Shown: positions 12,001-33,659 of the stretch, piece by piece
Position numbering within the stretch: the first letter of the stretch is position 1
Layout of the letters: each line of letters starts with the position of its first letter
Translations under genes and position numbers: made by a program
The notes under the pieces: model-generated
Told to the model about the DNA's origin: nothing
Seen by the model: only the letters and a program-made list of their open reading frames with translations
The model's database searches: none
NCBI GenBank assembly: GCA_039621445.1
Contig: CP154957.1
Span: forward strand, 13,384,947 to 13,448,946
Length of the DNA: 64,000 nucleotides
Direction: 5' to 3'
From: Euglena gracilis
Lineage: Eukaryota > Euglenida > Euglenophyceae > Euglenales

Positions 12001-14515
12001 CAAAATTTTCCTTCGGCACCTTTGTCACCTTTTCCTTGCGCAGGTGCCATGTGGGTGGCCTCCAGACCTCCCGGGTGGGACCATACAGCCCTGCCCAAGG
12101 TGGAAATGGGGCTTTGAATGTTTTTATGCCTGATTTTTGTTAAAAAATTGTCCAAAATTTGCTATGCCAAAGGACACGTCTTCAAGATTATATGTTATAT
12201 GTGTTGCAAATACAAGTCAACAAACTAAACCCGACGCCCCACTTATAACCCCCCCCCCTCGGGGCCAACCACTAAACAGGATCCTATAACCGGGGGGTTA
12301 AAAGTGGGGGTTGCTGAGCTCTTATCTCTTTAGAGTAAGAGCGAAGCTTACCACCAGGGAAAAGGTGGGGGTCCAACCGGTAGACCGTGAAAACCGCGGA
12401 TTATCACCATGACCCCGGCCCGGTTCCCCCCTTTTTTTCAGTCGCGAATGACTGGATTTCTAGTTTCCGAATCACCGCCATATGACCCCAAACTCCCCGC
12501 CAGGCCCCGAGTTTTTCATGCGAAGGGGTCCAAACTGGGCAGGATTGGCCCGCCCCCTGGATTAGCCCCCCCCCCTTTGGACTCTGCCATTTCGGGCCCA
12601 AAAATCGATGTTTTCAAAATTTCTCAAAAATGATGCAAAATCAAATGAAATGTCCGGAGACCTAATTTGAAGCTCTTGGAACGCCCCATCTACCGGTATT
12701 TTTATTTCCCCGCAAGCCCGAGATACGGCCGTTTTTCGGCCAATTTGGGACATTTTGTACACTTTTCCCACTGTCCGACAAGGCCGTTTTCGGACAAAAA
12801 AGTCGATAAAAATCCAAAAAAACCGAAAAAATCATGTTGGCCCAAAATCATGTTTTTTGGTCTCCCGGACCCGGAAAAACTGTTTTTGAGCGGAAAATGA
12901 GCGCTTTTCGACCCGCCAGCGCCCCATTTTGGGCCCAAAACATTTTGGGTCAGTTCTGGGTCAAAAAAGTCGAAAAAATCCACAAAATTTCTTTTTGCCC
13001 GAAACCATGTTTTTTGGCCTCCTGGACCCGGAAAACCTGTTTTTGAGCCGAAAATGAGCGTCTTTCGACCCCTGGCCTCCCGTTTCGGGCACAAAACCAT
13101 TGCATTTCAAAAGAGCTCCATGGAGTGGGCCGGTTTATAGGTCAATGAAGGGGTGGGGGCGCGCTTATTAAGAGCTCAGCATTATTCAAAACCTGGTTTA
13201 CAATGTCCCGATGTGCATTCAAGTTATGCCGTGTAGTGGGGAGGAACCTTCCATTCCATCCCATTCACCCCTCGCGACCCAACCCCCCTCCCCATCAGGT
13301 GTACTTCGCCGCCAACGACAACTCCACCCGGCAGCTGGCGGGCCGAGAAATGATGGTGATGGTGGATATCGCCGTGAAGGCCACCGCCCTGGGGTGCAGT
13401 ACCTCCGCGGTGTCTGTGGCGGACATCACCAGTGCCAACCCCACGGTGGTGGCTGGTGTGTGGGTTTTGAGTGCAAGCAAGTGACTGAGTGAGTGTGACC
13501 GAGTGAGTGAGTGCGTGAGTGTATTATGCATATGCATATGCATATGCATCAATGAGTGCCGTCCATTAATGCGTAAGCGGATGAGCTGGGAAGGTTGGAG
13601 GAATAAAAGCCAACCAATGCCTAATTCCCCTTGACATCAATGGAGTCCAACCAACGAAAAGGCACGTGCTGCGGGAAAAGGTATCTCGAGACTCAACATT
13701 CTCGCACAAACATGTTTTTCTGGGCTAATGAATTGCATTTTTCCGGGAAATGCGCAGGGTATTTTGCCCACAACTGGGTTGGCAAAATACCCTGCGCATT
13801 TCCTGAAAAGTTGGGGGGGTCAGTAGTAGGGGATGCCCCTGGGAGGTTTGTATGCCTGAGAACACTTTGGGTCCCAAACTTGCAGGCTCCTCGTACCAGT
13901 ACGTCAGGGATCCACCAATTTGCCCTGTGAGGGCACTGGAAACTGCAGCCTGGAATAGGTTCCCAGTTCCGGCATACCTGCCACAAAACTGTAAAGTGTT
14001 GCCAGGATAGCTGGCACTGGCCGGATGGTGCCCAGGGTTGGGGAGAAGGAGAAAATCCTGCAAGAAGAGAATAGGCTGGGAACAGTGTTAGTGGCACACT
14101 GATGTTAGTGGCACACGATGAGATCTCTCCAATTACGCCACGATGCCAAAGACTGACACTGTTAAACAGCTGTTGTTTCATTTTCATCATTGAAGATCAG
14201 GTCCAACTCCCAATCCATTAATGTGCGAGTGTCCTCAAGCCAGCCTTGGGCAGGTATGACTGGCAGCTGGCCCTTTCCGCCACGCAGAAGGCATTCTTCC
14301 ATGTGCTGATTGAACGACACTTGGCACAACGAGACACCCCCTCTCTCGGGTCCGTCTCCCCAGGTCTGTTCCACGCCATTGCCCACTTGGAAGGCTACGG
14401 GCTGCTGAGCAGCTCCCTGCGGCAGGACATTGACGACACGCGGCGAAAGCGTAACATCGTCTTCCACACCTTGGGTGTGGTGCTCGATGAGCGCAGTGGC
14501 CTGTCCGTGGCGTGA
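6080..14515 (+). CDS. Zinc-finger protein (C2HC plus C2H2), multi-exon
   Basis: Proposed exons: 6080-6141, 6691-6807, 7397-about 7550, 7980 (or about 8040)-8167, 8551-8641, 9443-9517, 9864-9983, 11350-11457, 13299-13459 and 14254-14515 (TGA). The first exons are Lys/Pro-rich (EEKKTKAPKSEGSPKK, SGKKAPSGDAKGKPKP). Exons at 8551 and 9443 join into a C2HC finger, CTFC...ESLGEHKAIC. The exon at 9864 gives a textbook C2H2 finger, CLYCKKEF...LTSHKQHSH, followed by a charged helix. The 11350 exon (VEKIQKWVDECDIDAQ...) looks coiled-coil. The last two exons are unrecognised, although a winged-helix fold is conceivable (LEGYGLLSSS). The intron after 11457 has a GC donor (AAG|GCATGT). Two junctions (8167/8551 and 9517/9864) coincide with CAGGG-ended inserts. 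Phases agree from 8551 to the stop. Earlier exons may lie at 2.7-5.1 kb. A nucleic-acid-binding role is inference. Confidence 0.55.
8168..8542. mobile_element. TIR insert at exon junction of the zinc-finger gene
   Basis: The insert starts CAGGGGTGGCCT and ends with the reverse complement of CAGGGATGACTT (9 of 12 positions match). The 8-bp flanks (ATCATGGC, CAGTCGTT) do not match, so target duplication is not supported. Removing the insert plus one 8-bp flank joins ...RRSIMA to KYLTEMDNW in frame. An ordinary acceptor (CCCTGCAG|TCG) exists at 8545 but is out of phase with the upstream exon. Confidence 0.4.
8905..9038. repeat. Composite (CCCA)n-(CA)n microsatellite
   Basis: A run of CCCA units is followed directly by about 60-70 bp of CA repeats and then a short (CG)n tail. 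It lies in an intron of the zinc-finger gene. The same composite order occurs at about 42,164-42,333. The HTHTHT and VCVCVC frames across it are artefacts. Confidence 0.9.
9518..9855. mobile_element. TIR insert splitting the zinc-finger coding sequence
   Basis: The insert begins CAGGGACGGGG and ends ...CTTGACCCTG (reverse complement CAGGGTCAAG). Flanking 8-mers are CCCTCTGC and CCGCCACC (4 of 8 match). No AG exists just upstream of the C2H2 exon, so an ordinary acceptor is lacking. Excising the insert with one 8-bp flank joins ...RQSLC to CLYCKKEF in frame and keeps the first zinc cysteine. Confidence 0.5.
10943..11190. mobile_element. hAT-like MITE with perfect 8-bp target duplication
   Basis: Ends are CAGGCTTGTGCTTA and its exact inverted copy. 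The insertion is flanked by identical GTCCCCTG at 10,935-10,942 and 11,191-11,198. The 248-bp body contains C/G runs, a TATAGCA motif near both ends and a central AT-rich stretch. It lies within the intron between exons 9864-9983 and 11350-11457. CAGG ends with 8-bp duplications are typical of the hAT superfamily. No transposase is encoded. Confidence 0.85.
12236..12312. repeat. Short copy of the ACTTATAACCCC element
   Basis: CACTTATAACCCCC is followed by a CGGGGCCAACC-type block and an inverted GGGGGTTAAAAGTGGGG end. It resembles the units in the 1.2-1.6 kb cluster. It is intronic within the zinc-finger gene model. Confidence 0.5.
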
Positions 14516-14924
14516 AGGAGCAGAGGTTCACCAGAGAAGAGAAGCAGGACTATCCGGCGTCCGAAGTTGTTGTTTGTGTTCCCCTGCCCCCTTTCAGAGC
14601 AATGAAGTTTGAAAGGTGTTCCCTGAGGATGCCTCTCCTGCTGGGAGATGAGCTTTATTAACTGAATACCTAAGGAGATTGAGACGTGGCGATTACACTC
14701 GCATCAGAATAATTGTGCCAGCAGCAAAAACTGGATATATTTTTTGCGTCCAGATAAATGAATGATCTATTTTCTAAGGACAACATCTGAATTTGAATCT
14801 TGCATCTAAATTTGAAGTTCAATAATTTCTTTTAGGCAAAATCAAGGTGCTGTTATTTATTTTTTCAATCCTGTGTTATGTCGAGGCCAAAATGCCTTTT
14901 GTCCCTCCAAAGGCCTCCTGCCTT

Positions 14925-15081
14925 CCAGTTTCCCCCCTCGTGCAAATTGAGTCCCAGACCGGTCTTGAACAGCCCGCTGGCTCTGGAAGGGCTGACGAAG
15001 CAGCTCAACCTGGCGGTCAACACCATCAGCTGGGCCCAGCTCCTGCCCGCCGCTGGCGCTTCTGGTGCTGCCCCCATTTGA
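14925..15081 (+). CDS. Candidate exon, unknown protein
   Basis: A frame reads KLSPRPVLNSPLALEGLTKQ, then LNLAVNTISWAQLLPAAGAS, and closes with TGA at 15,079. An acceptor-like CTTCCAG lies upstream and a GT donor is available near 15,066. The helix-like composition suggests protein, but neither the gene nor its partner exons could be assigned. Confidence 0.3.
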
Positions 15082-15239
15082 CAGTTTCAAATGTTTTCAG
15101 TTTTGGGCAGGAGGGGGTGCCCTATCCATCCCCACCGAGCAACCACCCCAGTGGTGTGGCTGGCCAGAGCCTTACCCAAACCCACTTGCCGCAAAGGTGG
15201 CCGTGCTTCAGTTCCCGGGATGTGTCGACCAGACTTGTA

Positions 15240-15670
15240 GTTGGTGCAACCGGAAAAAATGTTTCTGTGCCACGACCACTGCAGAAAAAATCTTTTGTGT
15301 AACCGGCAGCGCCGCGGCAGAAATTTTTATGTGCACCGAGACTGCTGCAGCAACTTTTTTGTGTGTTTTGTATACCTTTTTCATACTTCTTCTCCCTATT
15401 TGGCCTTTGGCCTCTTTGATGCTGGTGTCAGGCAGGAGGGAATTAACATTTGTGCAAGCATTGTTCATACTTTTCATTGGTGATCATCGAGACATTGTTA
15501 ACATTGTTGGGTGCTGCACTGCTGCTAAAATGTGCACCTCGTGCACTCGTCAAAAAATTGCATGTGTTGCGACCACTGCGGCAAAAGTGTTTCCTTGAGC
15601 CGCGACCACCGCGACAATAATTTTTGTTTGTGCCGCGACAGCCGCGCCAAAATTTTTTCTGCCGCAAAAA
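15240..15670. repeat. Degenerate tandem array of GCGGC/GCCGC units
   Basis: About nine loosely spaced units combine TGTGCCGCGACCACCGCGG-like GC blocks with short A or T runs (GCAAAAA, AATTTTT), with a spacing of about 30-45 bp. The block is interrupted by unrelated sequence at about 15,365-15,520. Each unit contains a short GCGGC/GCCGC palindrome. No coding function is evident. Confidence 0.55.
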
Positions 15671-16163
15671 AGGATTTTTTTGCGCCATGGCACGAGCACC
15701 GCGGCGCATTAACTGCAAGTATGTTGTCGACGGGCAACCGTCCTCAGTGGACGGCTGTTCAGGTTGGGTCCCTGATGCGGCCGACTGCACTTTGACGAGT
15801 AAAATCGAATGGTACCCCTGTGGTCCATCAGAAGGGGGTCCATGAAGGGGGGTTTGGTATGGTCCCAGTCGGTTGAGCGGCCGACCCAGAACTGGAAACC
15901 TCCGCCCCTGGGCTCTCCTGCCAGCGGTGGAATTTCCGACCAGTCCGAATTACCCTCTATTGTGCGGGGAGGAGGGCTGGGACTCACCTGGCCCATGACT
16001 GAACGGAATCCGGAAACCCATATGTGTGGGGTGAGGCCACCGCCCATTCCCGGTTCTCCAGAATCCCGGAAACCCCCGGCCAAATGGAGATGGAGGCAGA
16101 GGCTGGCACTCTTCCGAGCCTTTTGGCCTATGCCCCCGTGGCCTAAGCACCGCGGCGGCCACG

Positions 16164-17470
16164 ATGGACCGGACACTCAACGTCGTGCAGCACCGGGACC
16201 CGTCGCTGCCGCGGTTCCCCAAGATCGAGCCCGTGGTGGTGCCCATTGTGCAGGGGTGGCCAATCCGTCTCTGCTGCTGGACTGCACTCCCTAGACAGGG
16301 ATTATTGTCCAGGTGAATATACATTTTTTTTCTTCAAAATTGAAGAGGTTTTTTTTTGAGACATTTTTGATTTTTTTTTCTGGTTAAATGAATTTCCATT
16401 TTCCAAGGGTGGTCCATTTCAAGGGTGGTCTAGGCGCCGAATAGGTGTGGAAAGTTAAAAGTCTCAAACACAGTTGCCCAATGTTCCACTTATGCCAGAA
16501 ATGATTATCCGTCTCGGATTTGGCTCGTCTCCGCCGAGATTTGCAATTTTTATTTTTGCCACCGAAGACCCAAGGCCGGTTCCTGCCCGGCCCTGCCCGC
16601 GACCCGAACGTGCCTCGCCTGCCCAATGGAGCCCTGGCCTCCGGACCAGCCCCATACGTGCCGCCCGGTGTCAAACAGATGGGGAACCAGAGCGGTATCC
16701 CGGCCAGGCCCCGGCCCTCCCCTCTACCCGTCCACCCTTCCACCACCTGCATCCCGGTGTCCCTGGACACGTGATCCAAGGGTGCAGAGGAGGCCAGTCA
16801 AGCCCGCCAAAGGTGAGAGAACCTCAGAAATCTGAATGCCACAGGTTTTGTTCGCCTGTCGAAGTCAGCCCCCAAAGATCCCCACCATTTGAAAACTGTT
16901 GTTCTCAAAATGGAAACCCGGGAGAAGACAAGAAAGGGTGAAGCTGACAAAACAAAGGGACAAGCTGGCAAACCACAGGTTGTTGCAAGTAAATGAGAGG
17001 AGACAGGCACCCTGGTGGGGAATTGTGGCGACCCCTTTGTGTTTCTTCTTTGAAGTGGACTCCACTTCTCCAACTTTGTCCCCTCCATTGTCTGGCACCA
17101 CGCACTAATAGCAACAACTATGACACTCCCGACAACAATTCTTTGGCATTGTGATTGTGGAGATTCTGACGACAACTCCCAACAATAACTTGCAAACCAG
17201 ACAATCCATCACAGTTTTGGCGTTGGAGGTGGGGGTCCGGCAACCCCCGACAGCCCCGGACAATTTCCGAACACCCCGTCCCCACAACGGCACCTAAAAA
17301 AAATGCTATCTTTCTGTCCACGCATGGCCAGCCCCCCCCCCCCCAAGGCCGGGTCCTGCCCCCCGGCGTGGAAGTACACCGCCCCCGCCGTCCCCATCCT
17401 CAACGAGGCCAACGTGCTGCTCGGCTCCAAGCCGATGCAGACCGTCTCCGCGAAGCCCGGCGTGCTGTGA
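16164..17470 (+). CDS. Small gene of unknown function, three exons
   Basis: The start exon (16,164-16,255) reads MDRTLNVVQHRDPSLPRF and PKIEPVVVPIVQ. A middle exon (about 16,570-16,694) reads RFLPGPARDPNVPRLPNG and APYVPPGVKQMGNQSG. The last exon (about 17,355-17,470) reads PAWKYTAPAVPILNEANV and LLGSKPMQTVSAKPGVL, then TGA. The product would be roughly 105-120 residues, rich in Pro and basic residues, with no signal peptide or membrane segment. Junction phases are not fully reconciled, perhaps because long C runs sit at the edges. No family is recognised. Confidence 0.45.
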
Positions 17471-18234
17471 GGCCCCCCCGGCCGCGGCGCGGCCCACCGC
17501 CATCCGCCATGGGCCCCGCCCCTCGTTCTCGGCCACGCTGCGTTTGGGGACAGCGTGGGGGAGAGAGTTGGGGAGGCAACTCCGATTCCCTCATCCCACA
17601 AAATGAAGAAAAGAAGCCGAAAGCAGCCTGCTCCCAACCCCTACCCTGCTTGCTTCACTGGTGGTTGTGGACGGGCTTCATTATAATTGTTTTTAATTCG
17701 GAAGACCCGCCCAGAGGGGGGGGGTTGCAAAATAATTCCTCAACTCCCCTTATAATTCTTGACTAATTTCAAAAATTTTCCAGTCTCTGGGCTGAAATTT
17801 TCTGGAGGGACCCCACTCATTGGCCCAATTATTTGTTCTGTAATGTAATCTGTAATGTAATGAAAGTTTTTTTTGTCCATGTTCAGCCATTGGGCACACC
17901 TGAGGCGACAAAGGGGTAAAAAATGAGAAGTTGCAATATCCTGGCAGCAACGTTCGGGGAATTTCAAAGGAAACCCCCTTCAACCCTCATTCCACACCAT
18001 ACTTGCCATTTTTTTCCCAACGTCCGGCGCTTTGCACCCGAAATTTGTGTCTCGATTCACCAGCACGTTGCGCCGTGCCCCCTGTCCGCCAAAGTTGGTC
18101 TCCCAAATTGCCATCCCCTGTTCATGAAATTCTTTTGGTATGGTCCTATTTGCCCCCCCCCCCTCATTTGGGGGTGGGGGTAAGGGGCACAGGGGAAGGG
18201 GGTGGGAAGAGGGGGGGGGACATGCAGCACCCCC

Positions 18235-18275
18235 CAGGGCAGAACGGGAAGGCCTGGTGGGGAGGTCGACCCTGT
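18235..18275. mobile_element. Solo terminus of the CAGGGCAGAACGGG element family
   Basis: CAGGGCAGAACGGGAAGGCC matches the end of the elements at 20,594, 25,905 and 48,105, but no inverted partner was found nearby. It is probably a truncated copy. Confidence 0.5.
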
Positions 18276-19146
18276 CCCCCCACCCTCTGTCTTCCGCCGA
18301 CCAAAGTGGTCCCTCTCCCCTGGTGGCCTTGAAATGAAGTCCGGGTCTGGCTGGAGTCTCACCCGCCGCCTCCCCGCCGAGCCATCTGCTTGCTTTCCCA
18401 ATGCTGTTGTCCTTCGCCCCCGTGGCACCAAGAGGACAAGAAAATGGCTGTTGTACGCTTGCGAGAGAGGTTGTTGTACTCTAACCCAACTCGCTACCGC
18501 CTCCGTTCCTGGCGGCGCGGGCTGTACTGGTCTTGTCCCTGGATGTTGACCCTTCGGGGGGGGGGGGTGTGGAGTGTGTTGGCAACTCTGATTGTAATGG
18601 CACTGGGCATCCGTTGCGAAGTGTGCGTTTTCTTTTGCCTTGGACTGCTACCGGCATTTTATTCTTGATTGGAAGCACAATTTGCAATTTCACCAAATGA
18701 GATTTAAGCAGCATCAGCATCATATGTCAGGCAACGTCAGACGGCGTCCATTTGCAGTATCTTCAGAATTTTGGGAACCATTTTGAGATTGGAGTCTTCC
18801 AAAGCAGTTTCCTTGAAACAGCATCCTCATGTGGACGCCCAAACAGTATCTTCAACCAGCAAATTACTTTTGAGGGTCATTTGAGCAAATTGCTACAAAT
18901 TGCAAGTTCCCAGCGTAGCCCCCATTGGGGGGGGGGTCTGCACAAGGGGTTTGGGTCTGGGTTAAGCCGAAAAATTCCCATGCTCTACAACCACCAGAAA
19001 TTCATTGAAACCAATGGCTTGCCTCAAAAGAGTCTTCTGATGCAAGCCATGAGCATTTTTTGGCATCAGAATGGAAAGAAGGGGTCAGACAATTCATGGG
19101 TTTTTAGTTTTCACTTTGGAACCCTTCTCCAGGGAGGGCTGAATGG

Positions 19147-19669
19147 CAGGGGAGGGGAAAAATTGCACCGTGCAATTTTTGCAATTTTGTGCAATTTTCG
19201 ATTTTCCAGAAATGTGCAATTTTTTGCAATTTTGTGCAATTAATTGCACATGGCCCAGGATATTTTGTTTTGGAAAATGTCAGTTTTTGATGCAATTGAG
19301 AACTTACCTTTTTTTGCTGGGAAACTGGTGTGCGTAGTGAAAATTTCTGTTCAAAGGCTGTTTATTGTTGGTTTATTCAGTGTGCTAACCCTATCTTGAG
19401 TGGCATTGAAGGCCGCTTTGCTTGACCGCAGCTGACTGCTGTCCAACAAGCTTCACCTGTGTTGTTGTGCCGTGCTTTCATTTCTGGATGTGTTTGACAA
19501 AGGAACAAGATGATTCTCCAAGTTGGTGCATGTGTGCATAATTGTTACAAGGGATCCAATGTAATCTCCAAGTATGTGCACTTTTGTGCAATTTTGTGCA
19601 ATTTTGTGCAATTTTTTGCACTGCAATTTTTGACCCCCCCCCGATGTGCAATTTATCCCCCCCCCCCTG
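19147..19669. mobile_element. TIR element with internal GTGCAATTTT repeats, copy 1
   Basis: The left end is CAGGGGAGGGGAAAAATTGCAC and the right end is the inverse form ending GTGCAATTTATCC...CCCTG. The flanks carry a matching GCTGAATGG (19,138-19,146 and 19,670-19,678), so the duplication is 8-10 bp. Just inside each end are several tandem copies of GTGCAATTTT, and the middle shares long stretches with the copy at 26,387. It lies just upstream of the exon at 19,728. No coding capacity. Confidence 0.8.
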
Positions 19670-19727
19670 GCTGAATGGGGGCACCCCCACAGGGCTTTCT
19701 GGGCAACCCTTCTGCTTCCACTCACAG

Positions 19728-32059
<12,332 letters not shown>

Positions 32060-32149
32060 GTGTGTGTGTGTGTGTGTGTTATGGTGGTGTGTGTGTTGTA
32101 TGTGCGTGAATGTGTGTGAGAGGGTGGGTGGGTGGGTGGGTGGGTGGTG
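32060..32149. repeat. (GT)n then (GGGT)n starting at a donor site
   Basis: The exon ending ...TACGAG at 32,059 runs directly into GT repeats, followed by GGGT repeats. This is the reverse-complement counterpart of the (CCCA)n-(CA)n composite seen upstream of other exons. Confidence 0.8.
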
Positions 32150-33659
32150 GCTGGTGGGTGCACATATTGATTAATGCCTGTTAATTGATTAATAACTACA
32201 ATAATTATTAATAACTTTTAATAACGTATTGATTAATGACTGTTGTGTTTTTTCTTCCCTCCTGAGATCCCGTCAGTATCTGGGTAGTCTTCAAATTATA
32301 TGGTGTGTCGTATTTGTGCTCTCCCTGTCCACGCACCTCAGGAATCATGGTTAGAGGATTGGGATGCAACCTGAAAAAGGCCTGGTCATATGATGCCATG
32401 ACCTTGAACTGTGCTTCCAGCACTCTGTGGCCAAATGGGAAAGTTGCATTCTTTTAACTCCGTGGGTTCATTGAGTCTCTTCTGCATGCTCAGCGGAGGA
32501 GTACAGGCTTCTGTTGCCTATGATGGGTTGGTGGGATCCAGATTGAATCAGTTGTAATACGCATTTGAGAGTGTTTCAGATCTGAAACTCCTGTGGGTGG
32601 CGGGGGGGGGGGCAGGGTTTGATATAAGGAAGGGGTCGGGATTTCAGGGTTCAGGTTGGTGGTCAGCCGAAGGGGGGGTTACATGTAACTGTTGGGCAGA
32701 ATTCCCCTAAATCTCAAATGCCTCTGAATTTATTTGTTTTGCCACAATTTATCAAAAAATACATTTTCACACGGTCGGTCACATATGGTTGGTCAAACAA
32801 CACATTGCGGAAAATCAGTTGGGGGACTTTGAAAAAAAAGTCCCAAATCCCAACCCTTTCTTTGTCAGGGAGTGGGTTGTTGTTTTTTGGGTTGGTCAGC
32901 CTGGTGGAAAGCATTCTAGTCTAATTCCAATGCTGGGAGTTGCGTTTGATGTCTGCAGAAGCCTGAAGCTGTTGGCCGAGGTATGGGGCAGCTTCCTTTG
33001 TTTCTGCCTGCCCTTCTCTGGTGTAAAAAAAAACGCCACCTCTGTAAGATTACCCACTGTGTTGCGCCCCTTCCCTCTTTGTCAATAGCGAACACTGCCA
33101 TCACCAGTCTCAAGTTTGTGGTGCATGCCTGGAGATTTTTTTCCTTATTCTGATGCAGCAAAAGCGTCTTCTGCTGAGAACCTTCCTCTTGGTCCAACTG
33201 ACAGACTCTGCTACCGATTTCTGTTGAGGTTCACGTTGGTGAACAAACGATTGCATCCCCAGAAATTTTGGTGCTCAACGCCAAACGGAGTGTCACAATT
33301 CCCAGGAGCTCTGGAATGTGCCTGGCAGCCTTGACACCTTTTTCTGCAATCTCCGTCTGTTTGCGAAGGCACTCAAAAACATTCCCATTTCTTTTGGCAA
33401 TCGTCTCCATCACACCGCCACCATATTGTATTGTGCAGCAACCTCATGGCCTTTCGACGAAATTCCACGGCCTCGTGACGTTCTGGTTTCCGCTGCCCCG
33501 GGACCAAGCAAACCCCCCCCCCCCCCCCCCCACACGCCTCCGGCATCTCAGCTCTCTGCCTCTTCTCGTAATCGCTCCCTGTGACCCTCAGCCCCCTTCC
33601 CACCCGCCCCTTCTTTGGCGCCGGCGCCACCATGACCCCCTGACCGAAGCCCACTACCG
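32150..33659. other. Region between the unknown gene and the RAD6 homologue
   Basis: Mostly AT-rich sequence without a convincing exon. A possible small exon at 32,959-32,986 (CAG acceptor, GTATGG donor) and an open stretch near 33,090-33,150 are too short to judge. The immediate upstream of the RAD6 start is GC-rich, with no recognisable promoter element. Confidence 0.4.

Larger units (their letters stand above)
14516..16163. other. Intergenic stretch with one possible exon and degenerate repeats
   Basis: After the stop of the zinc-finger gene there is one possible exon around 14,925-15,070. It is followed by a degenerate GCGGC-rich tandem tract (about 15,240-15,670) and a G/C-rich segment at 15,800-16,080 that looks repetitive. 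No other gene is supported. Confidence 0.4.
17471..19727. other. Intergenic or upstream region with repeats
   Basis: No convincing exon is seen. The region contains AT-rich sequence (17,700-17,960), a solo CAGGGCAGAACGGG terminus at 18,235, G/C-rich low-complexity sequence and a complete TIR element at 19,147-19,669. Confidence 0.5.

Noticed and set aside
13244-14515. Last exons of the zinc-finger gene as an ORC1/CDC6-type AAA+ protein
   Set aside because: The C-terminal part loosely resembles a winged helix, but no Walker motifs are present in the upstream exons, so the assignment was not made.
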